NCBI RefSeq assembly: GCF_023159225.1
Contig: NC_063161.1
Location: 73,250,767 to 73,314,766 of the forward strand
Direction: 5' to 3'
DNA length: 64,000 nt
Origin: Perognathus longimembris pacificus
Lineage: Eukaryota; Chordata; Mammalia; Rodentia; Heteromyidae
The position numbers and the translations under genes are program-made. Of the stretch, positions 10,800 to 20,996 are shown piece by piece. Every line of letters begins with the position of its first letter. Within the stretch, counting starts at the first letter, position 1. The notes under the pieces were generated by a model. That model searched no databases, was not told the origin of the DNA, and saw only the letters and a list, made by a program, of their open reading frames with translations.

Positions 10800-11190
10800 C
10801 CCCTCAGCACCCACGGGCACTAGTGGGTCCTCTTTCTGAGACTCAATGGCTCTACTCCCATGTAAATATTGATTCTTGGCATGATTAATATGGCTATTGA
10901 TATTCACAATGAATTTGCTCAACCAAAAGATATAATAATTAGCGCAAGGAGCCTGTGTATTATTAAGGGCCTCGTTAATTTCACCAGGTTTATTGAGATG
11001 ACAGTGGATGTCAAGGCAATAATGATGAGTAATTAATAAATACATTGGAATGCCTGAAGACAAACGGGTGGGGGTGGGGTTCTGACAGAGAGAACGCGAA
11101 GGTGACAGGACCCAGCTCTTGAAAGGTGGCCTTTCAGTGCAGGGGAAGGGCTGAGGGGACCTAATTCGGGGTTTAAAGAGGTAACTCAAC
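10800..11190. other. candidate conserved noncoding element
   Basis: A repeat-free AT-rich island inside GC-rich DNA. Several homeodomain-type TAAT/ATTA cores cluster in 10870-11050 (cctcgttaatttc, gagtaattaataaat, gattaatatgg), with ATTGAT and TATTGAT motifs. The 131-codon minus frame (10794-11189) crossing it has no recognisable domain. The call rests on composition and motif style only. Support would be alignment to mouse and human orthologous sequence at a level well above neutral. Confidence 0.35.
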
Positions 11191-11373
11191 TGGTTGCTGG
11201 TGGCTCACACTTGTGATCCTAGCCACTTGGAGGCTGAGAGCTGAGGAACACAGTTCAAAGCCAGCCCGGGCAGGAAAGTCTATGAGACTGCTCTCTCCAC
11301 TTAACCAGCAAAAGACTGGATATGGAGCTGTGGCTCAACTGGTAGAGCACCAGCCTCAAGTGAAGAAAGCTGT
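11191..11373 (+). mobile_element. composite B1-like/tRNA-like SINE
   Basis: 'ctggtggctcacacttgtgatcctagcc' leads to 'ggaaagtctatgagactg', 'ccagcaaaagactgga' and 'gctgtggctcaactggtagagcaccagcctcaagtg'. The B-box end and tail are missing, so it is 3' truncated. Confidence 0.9.
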
Positions 11374-11952
11374 GGGAGAGCCGTGGTGATGTTTTCCTCC
11401 CCTGGACTCCCCTGGCGGGGCTCTGGTAGAGACAGGAGAAAGTCAGGAAGGTTTAATTGGGTCCCAAATGGGCGTAGCAGGCTCGTGTGGTCTGCAAGCT
11501 ACCTGGCCAAGCACTACCCAGAGGGTCCTGAAAACCACTGTGCTTTGAGTGTTCTGGCTTCCTTTACTCAGGAGGGATTTAAATCAAGGGGAAACATCTG
11601 TGCTAGGGGTCACTTTATAGTTTTTCTGAGCGAGATGGCTAATAAACGTTGCGCTTTAAAGAGGTTCTTTAAAAACAGTAGATTTAACAAGGTTGTGTGC
11701 TCCCAAGCGGCCTGGCCGGCCATGCGGGGGACCTGGGCACTGTGATCTTTCTGCTGGGTAGAAGGCTCAGTGGTTCCAAGCCAGAGGGAAAACAAGATGG
11801 GGATATCTGCTGACACATCCCTGGCCGGGCCCAGTGCCCACCCCCTCCCCACGGCTCCCAGAGACTCCTTCGTGACAGGTTCTGTCCCCTGGTCACCCTC
11901 CTTTAATCTGGAGGGAAGTGGACCACAGGGCTTTCATAACATCAAAATGTCT
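11374..11952. other. unique sequence
   Basis: No gene recognised. An AT-rich stretch at 11575-11695 holds 'gctaataaacgttgcg' and TTTAAA motifs. Confidence 0.4.
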
Positions 11953-12190
11953 AGTATAAGCTGGTGGCTCACGTCTGTCAGCCTAGCTACTCAGGGCTGA
12001 GGATCGCGGTTCAAAGCCAGCCTGGTCAAGAAAGTCCAGGAGACTCTTATCTCCAATTAACTGCCAGAAAACTGGAAGTGGCACTGTGGCTCAAGTGGTA
12101 GAGCACTAGCCTTAAGTGAAAGAGCTCAGAGACAGCGCCTAGGCCCAGAGTTCAAGTCCTATGACCAACCAAAAAAAATTAGAAAAAAAG
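11953..12190 (+). mobile_element. composite B1-like/tRNA-like SINE, near full length
   Basis: The left half is 'gctggtggctcacgtctgtcagcctagctactcagg'; the middle is 'gaaagtccaggagactcttatctccaattaac'; the right half has 'tgtggctcaagtggtagagcactagcc' and a B box at 'gagttcaagtcc'; it ends in an A-rich tail (12170-12190). Confidence 0.93.
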
Positions 12191-12259
12191 AAATGTCTAG
12201 TGTAGCTCTTGGAACAAAAATCTTTTCTGATTCCATCTTGGTCAGATGGCATTAAATGA

Positions 12260-12470
12260 GACTTAGGCAACTGGAGTTGTCTTAGCTATAACCAAGACCA
12301 GGTAATTTATAAACCATGGAAGTTTATCTAGTTCCCAGCCCTGAAGGTAGAGAATGCCAGGAAGACAGTGCTGGTGTTTCCCGTACCATGGAGGCAAGGC
12401 CACAGGGTATGGAATGGAGAGACAGGGTTACTGTGCTAACTCAGAACTCTGCTTCTGACAGAGCCTTTAT
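12260..12470 (+). mobile_element. ancient mammalian interspersed repeat fragment
   Basis: The phrase 'gaccaggtaatttataaacc...' followed by 'gttcccag' and 'catggaggcaaggcc' matches the start of a widespread old mammalian repeat (typical form 'ctgggtaatttataaag...', then 'catggtggaagg'). I cannot assign the family name with certainty. The fragment ends at a SINE remnant. Confidence 0.5.
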
Positions 12471-12555
12471 TGGTCAGGTGTGGTGGTCCATGCCTGCAGT
12501 TCCAGCCCTCAGGAGGCCACAGAAGGAGAACAGTAAAGTTTTAAGTCAGTTTGAG
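12471..12555 (+). mobile_element. B1-like SINE remnant
   Basis: 'tcaggtgtggtggtccatgcctgcagttccagccctcaggagg' is a B1-like 5' end. The element stops after about 70 bp, where the next SINE begins. Confidence 0.65.
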
Positions 12556-12786
12556 TACAACGGTGGCTCACACCTGGAATCCTAGCTACTGGGGAGGCTG
12601 AGATCTGAGGATCACAGCTCAAAGCCAGCCTGGTCAAGAAAGTCCAGGAGACTCTTATCTCCAGTTAGCCACCAAAAGTTCGGAAGTGGAGCTGTGGCTC
12701 AAGCAGAAGAGCACTAACCTTGAGGGAAAAACAAAACAGCTCAGGGACAGTGCTCAGGCCCTGAGTTCAAGATCTAGGACTGGCAC
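12556..12786 (+). mobile_element. composite B1-like/tRNA-like SINE, near full length
   Basis: 'ggtggctcacacctggaatcctagctactggggaggctgagatctgagg' leads to a right half with 'gctgtggctcaagcagaagagcactaaccttgag' and 'gccctgagttcaag'. Tail-associated CA (12799-12818) and CT (12822-12852) microsatellites follow. Confidence 0.93.
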
Positions 12787-12796
12787 ATGCACATGC

Positions 12797-12853
12797 GTGT
12801 GCACACACACACACACACCATTTCTCTCTCTCTCTCTCTCTTTCTCGCTCTCT
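12797..12853. repeat. (CA)n and (TC)n microsatellites
   Basis: A (CA)10 block and a mostly pure TC block separated by a few bases. Confidence 0.92.
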
Positions 12854-12859
12854 GGAGCT

Positions 12860-13115
12860 AGGAAGATAGTGGTTTGAGGATAACCTAGGGGAAAAAAAGA
12901 GCAAGGCCCTATCTCAACCAGTTGGGCATGGTGGCACACGCCTGTAATTCTAGCTGTGAGGGAGCAGAGGAAGGAGGATCACAGTCCAAGGCTGGTCAAG
13001 CTTAAAATGCAAGAACCTATCTGAGCAAGAACTAAGGCACAAAGAGAGTTAGGGGCACGGCTTGGCGCTAGTAAGCGTGGAAGCCCAGAGTGCCAACCCA
13101 GTTCCACCCCCAAAT
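12860..13115 (+). mobile_element. diverged composite SINE(s)
   Basis: A B1-like start 'gttgggcatggtggcacacgcctgtaattctagc' at 12920 follows a 60-bp segment ending in 'caaggccctatctcaa' that resembles the 3' end of another B1-like element. After it come 'gcaagaacctatctgagc' and a degenerate tRNA-like part ending near 'cagttccacccc'. Confidence 0.72.
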
Positions 13116-13426
13116 CAGTCATCAGTCAATAACGATGGCATGGCCTGTACCCCCCTCTTACCTCCCACAGCCCTCCCCTGGGTGAGGTGAACAGGACTTT
13201 GAAGGAACTTCTGGAAGAGGTGGTGAAAACCCACAGCTCCCACCCTTGCCCCTGCGTGGCAGCCTGGGCACGCGTGGCCTGCGTCTTGGCGATGACTGAG
13301 CCGGAGGCCCTCCTGCTCCTCGTGGGTGGGGAACGTGTCGGCCACGTCCTCTTCACAGTGGGTGGGTGGCAATCCCTTTGTTCTCCACATTGTGCAGCGT
13401 GTCTCCGTGCTTGCATTGCTCAGTCA
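13116..13426. other. unique sequence
   Basis: No gene or repeat recognised. Confidence 0.4.
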
Positions 13427-13522
13427 TGGGAAGAATCCTGCTGGATTTGAACCTCCATCCTCAGATCTTAGCCTCCCGAGTAGCTGCGATGACAGGCATG
13501 AGCCACCGGCATCCGGCACCTA
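13427..13522 (-). mobile_element. B1-like SINE fragment, antisense
   Basis: 'ggatttgaacctccatcctcagatcttagcctcccgagtagctgcgatgacaggcatgagccacc' is the antisense left half only; the tRNA-like half is missing. Confidence 0.85.
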
Positions 13523-14139
13523 TTCAGAAAACCTTTATTCCACTTAGTAATTCACTCAGCGACTACGGACCTGACACACGTGGCAACGGAGAACACACAG
13601 ATGTCTTCATGAAACCGCCAAGATGAAACGAGTCTTACGCATCCAACAAGTCCTTAAGGGTGTGTGAATTTGGAGAGAAGGGCTCAGTGTCTACATATCT
13701 GAGGGTTTTGGAAATGCGCGATGCGGGTGCTCACCCAGTCTGTCCCGTGTATTTATAAAAAAGCTTGAGGGGCGGACAGTTGTGTAATTGTAGGGAGAGA
13801 GGACAGTGCGTGGTTCCCTGGACAGAAGATGAGGTAGGAGGGAGGAATTTACCCCTATGGCCCCATTGGGGAGCGGGCTCCCGACCTCCACGGCTGAGTG
13901 GAAACCTTCCTGTAGCTCTAAGGCCTCTGCTGTAGCCGTGGTCAGCCCCAGATAGACAGCGCTTGTGGAGGAGCTGTTGGGAGGTGGGCGGGCAGGCGGG
14001 CGTGGTAGGCGGGCATGCTGGAGGACACTTGGGCACCCTCTTCTCAATAGAGACCCCCAACCACCCATCATCCAGCACCCGTGGGCTCGGGGAGCTTGCC
14101 TCTGAGGCCCATGCGGCTTCATCTCCTGCTTCTGAGCTC
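13523..14139. other. unique sequence
   Basis: GC-rich. The 143- and 147-codon minus frames here overlap each other and show no domain. No splice-bounded segment is seen. Confidence 0.4.
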
Positions 14140-14420
14140 TCTTCTTTAATTAAGGACATCTGAAAACAGAACATTTCTTACAAAGAGATTGGAGGGCGGG
14201 GGAGGGTGCTTTATAGCAGCGTGGAAAATAGAACTGTTTATTAAAAAGAATAATGTGGAATAATAAATGGAATGAAGCGGCTCAGCAAAACAAACAAAGC
14301 TCTCAGAGACACGTAGGAAATCCACGCTGAACTTTGCTCGTAATCAAAGGAGCGAATGCTTTATTATTATTTTTTCCCAACCGATTTGGCGGATTTAAAA
14401 ATATCCCAGGGCAGGCATAC
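14140..14420. other. candidate conserved noncoding element
   Basis: AT-rich and repeat-free: 'tctttaattaaggac', 'gtttattaaaaag', 'ggaataataaatgg', 'tcgtaatcaaagg', 'ctttattattatt'. It is framed by GC-rich DNA on both sides. The evidence is compositional; I cannot test conservation. Confidence 0.33.
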
Positions 14421-14933
14421 CTACCCAGGCACGGTTCACTGTGAAGATGGGCTTGGTTGCGCTGACAGGAGAGAGTTGATGTGAGGTGGGCAGGCAGGGC
14501 GCATCAAGGGAGAAGCGCTGCCCTGAAGGTGGGTGGACAAGTAGACAGTCAGGAACATAGCACGCTCCCACCCTCTCCCTCCCTCCCTCCCCTTCCTGGC
14601 TGCCATGCAGTGGGAGACTCTGTTCCCCCACGCCCTCCCCACCACCAGGACTGGGCAAAATGACCGGTTATTCCTTTCCTGCTTCCCAGGACGCCCCGTT
14701 TGCTGCAGCTGTGCGGCCGGCCAGGGCCCAGCCCAGCCTGCGTGGATGGTTTAGGCTCCGGGATCCAGGAGTGTGTACACTCAAGGAGAAGACAGGTGAG
14801 CTGATCTTCCCGGGCCAATGGAGGGCATAGAGAGTAGCCCCAAAAATGCACCTCCACAACTGGATCATCTGACAGGACTCTGCTGAGGAAATGTGAAAAC
14901 AACGTGCAAGCCTTGTCTTCTTCGTCTTCTTCT
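14421..14933. other. unique sequence
   Basis: GC-rich, no gene recognised. A short CTT-rich stretch (14916-14935) merges into the poly(T) of the next SINE. Confidence 0.4.
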
Positions 14934-15142
14934 TCTTTTTTTTTTTTTTTTCCCAGTCCTGGGGCTTGAACTCAGGGCCTGAGCACTGTCCCTGGCTTCT
15001 TTTTGCTCAAGGTTAGCACTCTACCACTTGAGCCACAGAGCCAGTTCCGGCTTTTTCTGTTATGTGGTGCTGAGGAATCGAACCCAGGGCTTCATGCATG
15101 CAAGGCGAGCACTCTACCACTAAGCCACATGCCCAGCCCAAG
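14934..15142 (-). mobile_element. IDL-Geo dimeric SINE, antisense
   Basis: Poly(T) at 14936-14952, then the antisense Geo half ('ggcctgagcactgtccctggcttctttttgctcaagg', 'ctctaccacttgagccac'), then the antisense ID-like half ending 'gcgagcactctaccactaagccacatgcccagccc'. Several substitutions relative to the 16.6-kb copy suggest an older insertion. Confidence 0.93.
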
Positions 15143-15354
15143 CCTTGTCTACTGAGAGAACGTTCTGGTATTCTTCACGCATCCAAGAACGAGGAAGGCA
15201 GATGGATGTTTAGCAATACAGTGCTGAGTCAGCAAGTTATAAAGTGTTAAAGCAGTCATTTGGGAAGCGCTCAGGAACAAGAGAAATATTCAGAATATAT
15301 TAATTGAGGATAAAAAAGATCAACATTAAAAAAAAATAGAAACAGGGAATAACA
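15143..15354. other. AT-rich unique sequence
   Basis: No gene recognised; 15285-15345 is very A-rich. Confidence 0.35.
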
Positions 15355-15545
15355 GAGAGTGGCACTGGGCTCTGGTGATTTACCACTTGGGGAGGCTGAC
15401 GGCTGAGGGATTGGCGATTCGGGGCCAGCCAGGACCCTATTTCAAAAATAAACAGCAAAAGACAGGCCTGGATGTGTGGTTCAACTGGCAGAGCGCCATC
15501 TTAGGAAGCCTGAAGCCCTGAGTTCAAAAGCCAATGTTTTAAGCA
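15355..15545 (+). mobile_element. diverged composite SINE
   Basis: A degraded left half (ggctctggtgatttaccacttggggaggctga) leads to 'atgtgtggttcaactggcagagcgcc' and a B box at 'cctgagttcaaaagcc'. Confidence 0.8.
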
Positions 15546-16407
15546 CCTAAAAGAAAATGATACAAAACAATCCACAGTAGTGAATGTGGTACAGTAAGAT
15601 AACAGATGATTGCAAGGGTTTTCCTTCTCTGCTTTTTATCCCCCCCCCCCGACTCCCACCCTACATAAGAACCCTTTGGTTGCATGGTTGAGATGAATGA
15701 TTATTGTGAATGGGAGTGCAGTCCTCTCAGAGGACTCCAAAGACGTCTGATGGTGGGGTGGGTGGGGTGGACTGGCAGGTGGAGTGAGCAGGGTGGGCGG
15801 GGTGGGCGGGCTGGACCCCTGCCTGTGGTACTGGAGAGATGGGCGGTGGTGAGGAGATGGAGGCCGACTGAAGGAGGGCTGCATCCCCACAGGGATTTCT
15901 CTCTCTGAAGGTGACTTCACCTCGCTTCCTGGCGTAGTGGACAGAGGTGAAAACTGGCCCGGCGCCCCAGGCGACAGTGCCCTTTCCCCTTCCCCCCTGG
16001 CTCTACCCACCCATCCCCATCCACACCCACACCCTCCCACGGCCCTATTGAAATGAGACGCCTCCATCCCCCGGCTCACGGCTTCCTTCCACTCACTCCT
16101 CAGATGCCTCCTCTCCAAGCTGGTGGCATTTCCTACTCCCCAGGCTCCCGCTTCCTTGCTCTGCCCAGGTGGCCGTGGTGCTGGCCGGCTCACTGGGGGC
16201 AGGGCAGCGACCATGTCGGGCCCTGTCCTCTGCCAGCCACGCCTCACCGGAGCTGTGGTGGTATGGAGAAGCCCGGAACACACTGCGCAAGGAGGGGAAC
16301 GTGGGCACGCCTCACCCATAAGCACCCACGACTGGAGTCATAACCTGTGAACATATCAGCAGGGAGGTGACAATGGGGAGCACTCCAGTGCAGTGACCAC
16401 AGTAGAC
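15546..16407. other. unique sequence with a C run and a G/T-rich stretch
   Basis: A C10 run lies near 15641-15650, and a GGTGG/GGCGG-rich stretch at 15745-15815 could form G-quadruplexes. The 229-codon minus frame (15636-16325) is GC-driven, Pro/Ser-rich, and lacks a domain. Confidence 0.4.
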
Positions 16408-16498
16408 TTCTTTCTCTTTCCAGTGCCAGGGTTTGAACCCAGGACCTTGTGCATCCAAGGTAAGTGCTCTCTCTAACTCTGGGCCACACGCCCGACTC
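16408..16498 (-). mobile_element. ID-like SINE fragment, antisense
   Basis: 'ccagggtttgaacccaggaccttgtgcatccaaggtaagtgctctctctaact...ggccacacgcccgactcc' is an antisense tRNA-Ala-like monomer. Confidence 0.78.
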
Positions 16499-16594
16499 CT
16501 CAGCCCCCCTGCCTTGCGAGCGGATTATTAACCTGCTCTTCCATCTTCCTGATGATGAAAGCTCACAAGTAGAGAAGAGACAAGAGTCATTACA

Positions 16595-16804
16595 TGGGGC
16601 TGGGGATATGGCCTAGTGGCAAGAGTGCTTGCCTCATATACATGAGGCCCTAGGTTCGATTCCCCAGCACCACATATACAGAAAATGGCCAGAAGTGGCG
16701 CTGTGGCTCAAGTGGCAGAGTGCTAGCCTTGAGCAAGAAGAAGCCAGGGACAGTGCTCAGGCCCTGAGTCCAAGACCCAGGACTGGCCAAAAAAAAAAAA
16801 AAAA
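16595..16804 (+). mobile_element. IDL-Geo dimeric SINE, intact, with 13-bp target duplication
   Basis: The best-preserved plus-strand copy. The ID-like half (16597-16675) has A box 'ggcctagtggcaagagtgct' and B box 'taggttcgattccc'. The Geo half follows (gtggctcaagtggcagagtgctagcc ... aggactggcc), then poly(A). The 13-bp duplication 'aagagtcattaca' flanks it exactly (16582-16594 and 16805-16817), proving insertion by target-primed reverse transcription, presumably with L1 machinery. Confidence 0.97.
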
Positions 16805-16817
16805 AAGAGTCATTACA

Positions 16818-17639
16818 CAAATCTTTGGGCTGGTTGGTAAGTGACGAGCATGTGCTGGGTGCCCCTGAACTGACCCCCCCCACCCCGGGGTCCCTGGAGG
16901 TTGGGGCTGGCTCCCCATTCTCCCATCCCACGTGGGGGAGACCGAGTTCCACGCGGTGCCGTCGGCTGCTTATTAACAGAGACCCCCTCCTTCTTTCACG
17001 TTCCCTGAGGTTCCAGGGACAAATACCCTGGATTTGATTAAAGAGAGATTTCTTTTCTTTTTGTGGACTCATAAGATAATACAAACCACTCTATTTTTTC
17101 TTGTGGGTGGAAATAAAGTCTTTTTTTTTTTTTTAAATATTAGCATCTGTCAAATGACGAATTGCCTCTCCTCCCTGAGCTAAATTGTGGAATAAAACTC
17201 TTTAAAAAATAGAAATGATCAATTCCAGGATAATAAGAAACAGAGATCAATCAAAGAGTTTTTTTTTTTTTTAATTCTGTTTCCTATAAGTTGGAGTGTC
17301 ACCTTATACACATGCACGAAGGGTCCTTGTGCCAGGCTGTGCCAGCTGGCCAGCCTCCGCCGCCGGGAGCCGTTGAGGCTGGGAGCCCCAACCCTGATGC
17401 TCTCCCTGCAGAAGCTGTGGGCCATGGGGACTTCTCTCACTCAGTGCCGCTCTAGCCAGAGCCCGGGCTGCACTCCGTCCCTTCCGTCCCTTCTGCCACC
17501 TCCCTGTTCCCAGGAGGCCGCGATTGGGAGGACAGCCTTGTTGGGTGGCTCTGCCTTTTGTTTATTGAGGATCTCGGCCTCGATGCCCACGGTGGCTGTA
17601 TCCTCACCAGCGTTAGCCGCTGTGTGTTCTCTTGGTGCT
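16818..17639. other. unique sequence
   Basis: An AT-rich stretch (17030-17290) includes 'aggataataagaaacagagatcaatc' and two poly(T) runs (17120-17132, 17260-17271). No SINE bodies are attached. The remainder is GC-rich with no gene. Confidence 0.38.
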
Positions 17640-17880
17640 GGTTTTGTGACAGGGGGAAGATGAAATCTTCGTACAGTCTTGATGTTCATTTTCCTGATGG
17701 AGGAAGACATTGAACGTCTTTATTTTCTGTGCATTTATTAGCCACGCACGCCTCTTTGTCTGAAAAGTATCTATTCGGTTCATCCGGCCATCTCTTGGTT
17801 GGATGATTTGTTCTCTGGTGTTTAGTTTCTTTCGGATGTGCAGGTTGATGATGGAAACTTCATCCGCACCCCTCACTCCG
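17640..17880. other. possible conserved noncoding element
   Basis: Repeat-free, moderate GC, with 'gtgcatttattagccacg' and neighbouring AT-rich motifs. Weakly supported. Confidence 0.2.
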
Positions 17881-18339
17881 TATCCAAATCAACTCAGAAT
17901 GGATCCCAGAAAGGCCCAGATGTTGGCAGAATGAGAGGGAAAGCAAGGAGGCACTGTGAGACCCAGGGAGAGAGGCTCTCTAAGAGGGGCTCTACAGGGA
18001 GGAGGAGGCAGGGGAGATGGGGGAGGGGGGAAGGTGTCACCAGCTCTTCACTGGACAGGGCCGAGGGTCCAGAACAGAGGGAAGAAGATGCACAGAGGGC
18101 CGAGGAGCATCCTGCCACACAGCCCGCCCCCCTCCCCCCATGCTCCCCGGACAGCCCTGCAGGCATGTTCCCCATGGAAAGGCCTCTGCCCAGTGCCAGA
18201 AGTTTCCACGTGGCTCTTCCCAGGATCTTGGATGACTCAAGGACCATAGTTCACTGGGATCATCAGCGTTACTCTTGATTTGGGGAAATTTATCCAACAC
18301 ATATATGTGAGTGCTTATACACAAGGAGAATTAAGAATG
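17881..18339. other. unique sequence
   Basis: Open frames of 97-146 codons on both strands are purine-rich/GC-driven and unrecognised. Confidence 0.38.
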
Positions 18340-18410
18340 CACATACACACATGTAGTCACATACACACACACATACACACACGCATACACTATACTCCCC
18401 CCCCCCCCCC
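18340..18410. repeat. CA-rich microsatellite and C14 run
   Basis: Imperfect (CA)n with TA interruptions (18340-18390), followed by 14 C residues (18397-18410). Confidence 0.92.
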
Positions 18411-18589
18411 GCCCCTGCCCAAATATGCCCATTCCTACAGGAGAGACTTAGGTCACAGGAAGCACAGGTCCATTCGGCATGGATGTCTAGAACTATGTGG
18501 GGGAAGTGCACACCCTAAGCCGGCATTCAGCGGGCACTGAATTTATGCTCTCCAAAAATTTTTTGCTTCTTTTATTTCCTTTTATATTT

Positions 18590-18810
18590 TTTGGGGTGCC
18601 CTTTTGGTGGTTTGAACTCAGGAATCTTGTAATTACTTTACCACTCAGTCCTTTGACCTTTTTACTTCACTTTGTTTTCTTTCCAGATGGGATCAAGTGG
18701 CTTTGCTTCTCCCTAGCCTGACCTTGGAGCACCATCCTCTTCCTATCTCCGCTTCCTGAGTGGTTGGGATTGCAGGCAGGTAGCACTATTCCTGATCTCC
18801 ATGTCTTAAG
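18590..18810 (-). mobile_element. old composite SINE, antisense
   Basis: Degraded antisense order: 'tggtttgaactcaggaatcttgtaattactttaccactcagtcc', later 'tatctccgcttcctgagtggttgggattgcaggcagg'. High divergence. Confidence 0.6.
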
Positions 18811-18831
18811 TTCAACATGCAATAAGGAAGT

Positions 18832-18863
18832 TCCTCTCTCTGGCTCTCTCTCTCTCTCTCTCT
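18832..18863. repeat. (TC)n microsatellite
   Basis: CT-rich with one GG interruption, between two antisense SINE-like elements. Confidence 0.88.
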
Positions 18864-18972
18864 GAGACAAGATCTCTCTGTGCAGCATGGATGTCCTTGA
18901 ATGAGGGATGCTGCCTCAGCCCCCTCAATGTTGAGACTACAGTCATGCACCATCACACTGGTCTGGAATTTA
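18864..18972 (-). mobile_element. B1-like SINE, antisense
   Basis: 'gagacaagatctctctgtgcagcatggatgtccttgaa' and 'gctgcctcagccccctcaatgttgagactacagtcatgcaccatcacac' are the antisense order of a classic rodent B1 monomer. It differs from the geomyoid composite family. Confidence 0.75.
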
Positions 18973-20029
18973 GGCTTTAGCTGTTTGGGGCTGATTTAGT
19001 GGTTTCGTGAGTGGGGTCTTGGGTCCAGGGAGGGCCCAGCTGGCGAGAAGAGGATCTGTCTCTCTGCTGTTCTGCTCCTTTCAGAGGGTCAGGTAATGGA
19101 TGTGAGTCTCAAAGCCAGCGGGTTCTCAATGGAAGAAGCGTGGCTTTGTGGAGATCAGCCTGGCTGGTTCCAATCCCGGCTGCTCTGCCCAGCCCGGAGC
19201 CCAGAGCCTTCTCATATTTCCTCTGCTCAACAACCCCACAGCTGGGGACCCTTTGTGATCCATTTCATTAGCTGGCGGTGGCTCTGAGCTGTAACAGACT
19301 CTCTGGAGGGAAGGCCTCAGATCCGCTTTATTAAAATGAAGGCGTCCCCTGGCATTGCTCTCTGCCACTTCCAGCAGGGGCTGGGGCACGAAGGGGAAGG
19401 GGAGAGAGGGCGGGACTTAAACCCAGCCCTCCAATGACAGGAATGCTTAACCTCTGTCAATAAAGCCTGCCCCCACCCCCCTCCCAGCCAGACTGGAGAG
19501 GAGCAGCGGCAGACATGGTGGAGGCCCCATATGGAGAGGAGAGGGCTGGTGTTTATGATCTCCTTCCTGGCAGGGCAGCCAGCCTGCTGGTGGAAATTAT
19601 CCTCTCCACAGGCCAGCTGCTGCGGAGGCCATGCTGTGTGCCTCCTCCCCAGATGCCCTGCCAGTGGGAGGGGAGTGGGGGATGGGGGGGACAGGGCTGG
19701 GAGGGCGGTGAGAGGGGTCCGAGGTCTAAGGAGAAATGGGCAGGCCTTCCAGCTCCAGGAGCACAAGAAATGGATTTCAGAGGACCTGTGACCAACGCGG
19801 AGTGGAGGAAGGCAGACATGTGCTCGGAGCACCCTGGGGTGGCCCGGAAGCGGGAAAACTCAAGACCGGAACATGAGCTCCGGAAGATTCCATCTGTGCA
19901 GCTGCCCAACCTAGAGTGGGGTCCACCTGAGAGGCCCGAGTGGTGAACTCAGCGATGGAGGCCCTGACAATGGTGAGAGGCCTGGGAGCAGGTCTACAGC
20001 TCAAGGCACCAGAGAAGAATATCAATTAT
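18973..20029. other. unique sequence, no gene seen
   Basis: GC-rich. The 171-codon minus frame (19317-19832) and 143-codon plus frame (19515-19946) overlap on opposite strands and neither has a recognisable domain. Confidence 0.42.
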
Positions 20030-20215
20030 GCTTAATTTCACAGAATTAAAAAATAATACCTTAATAGTGATTCTTTTATAGCTGCCTTGCCTCAAATTAT
20101 TAACAACTGTTTTATGAAAAAGCAATTCATTAAGCAATATGGTCTATTGAAAAGATGTGCAAATGGATGGTAAAGGTTAGAAGCAGTGATAAGGAACATC
20201 CGAACTGGCTCAGCC
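20030..20215. other. candidate conserved noncoding element
   Basis: Sharp AT-rich island: 'cttaatttcacagaattaaaaaataatacc', 'caaattattaacaactgttttatg', 'caattcattaagcaatatgg'. Free of recognised repeats and flanked by GC-rich sequence. Compositional evidence only. Confidence 0.35.
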
Positions 20216-20424
20216 TGACACTGCCAGAGCCAGCATGTGAGGAGTTTTTGGGAAACTGACTGTTGTAGTAAACCAAGACTTAAAATACCAGTGCTCTGCC
20301 TACAGGGGGAGGGGCTCCTGAAACACTGGGGTGCTCTGCTGATGGAAGGGTGGGCTCCTGCCAGGTGGGTGGGGTGCAGAGCATGGAGTAGAGACTCCAG
20401 TTTCTACTGTCTGCTTTTCTGTAA

Positions 20425-20735
20425 CAGGAGGAGGAAGGAGAGGGGGAGGAGGAAGAGGAGGAGGAGGGACAAGCGGAGGAGGAGGAGGAAGAGGAAGGGA
20501 GACAGGAGGTGGGAGAGGATGGGAATGAGGGACAGGAGGAGGAGGAGAGGAGGAGGAGGAAGAAGAAGATGAGGAGTAGAGACAGGAGGAGGAAGAGGAG
20601 GAGGAGAAGGAGGGACAGGAGGAAGAGGGATAGGAGGAGGAAGAGGAAGAGTAGGAGAAGGAGGGATAGGAGTAGGAAGAGGAGGAGGAGGGACAGGAGG
20701 AGGAGGGATAGGGTGAGGAGGAGGAGAGCAGCAGA
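20425..20735. repeat. GGA-rich purine minisatellite
   Basis: About 310 bp, almost entirely purine on the + strand, built from GGA/GAA with recurring 'gggayaggaggaggaagagg' blocks about every 40 bp (gggacagg at 20530, 20612 and 20691; gggatagg at 20627, 20663 and 20706). Plus-strand frames give Arg/Lys-rich artefacts. It can form intramolecular triplex. Confidence 0.93.
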
Positions 20736-20897
20736 ACACTTAGTGTGTGACCAGCGCTCTTGGAATTTTGTTTAAACAGTCATATCTGCTTTCTACATGC
20801 ATAATACAAAGCAAGATGGAACTGAATCCTTACTTCCAACAGCAGGAAAGGAATCTTACACAGAAACCCAGTTTATCCAGCAGTGGAAGAGTGAGAC

Positions 20898-20996
20898 GGG
20901 GTGTGTGCATGTGTGTGGATAAGCATGTGTGTGTATACACATGTGTGGGAATGAATGTATGTGTACACATGTGTGTGCACATTTGTGTGTGTGCAG
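20898..20996. repeat. TG-rich imperfect microsatellite
   Basis: 'gtgtgtgcatgtgtgtgg...' with CATG and ACAC interruptions; several internal TGTACACATG-like palindromes. Confidence 0.88.

Noticed and set aside
15636..16325. 229-codon minus-strand frame
   Set aside because: GC-driven Pro/Ser/His-rich translation without domains or splice sites.
16595..16804. tRNA gene (A and B boxes visible)
   Set aside because: The boxes belong to SINE halves; there is no complete tRNA fold, and multiple dispersed copies have poly(A) tails.
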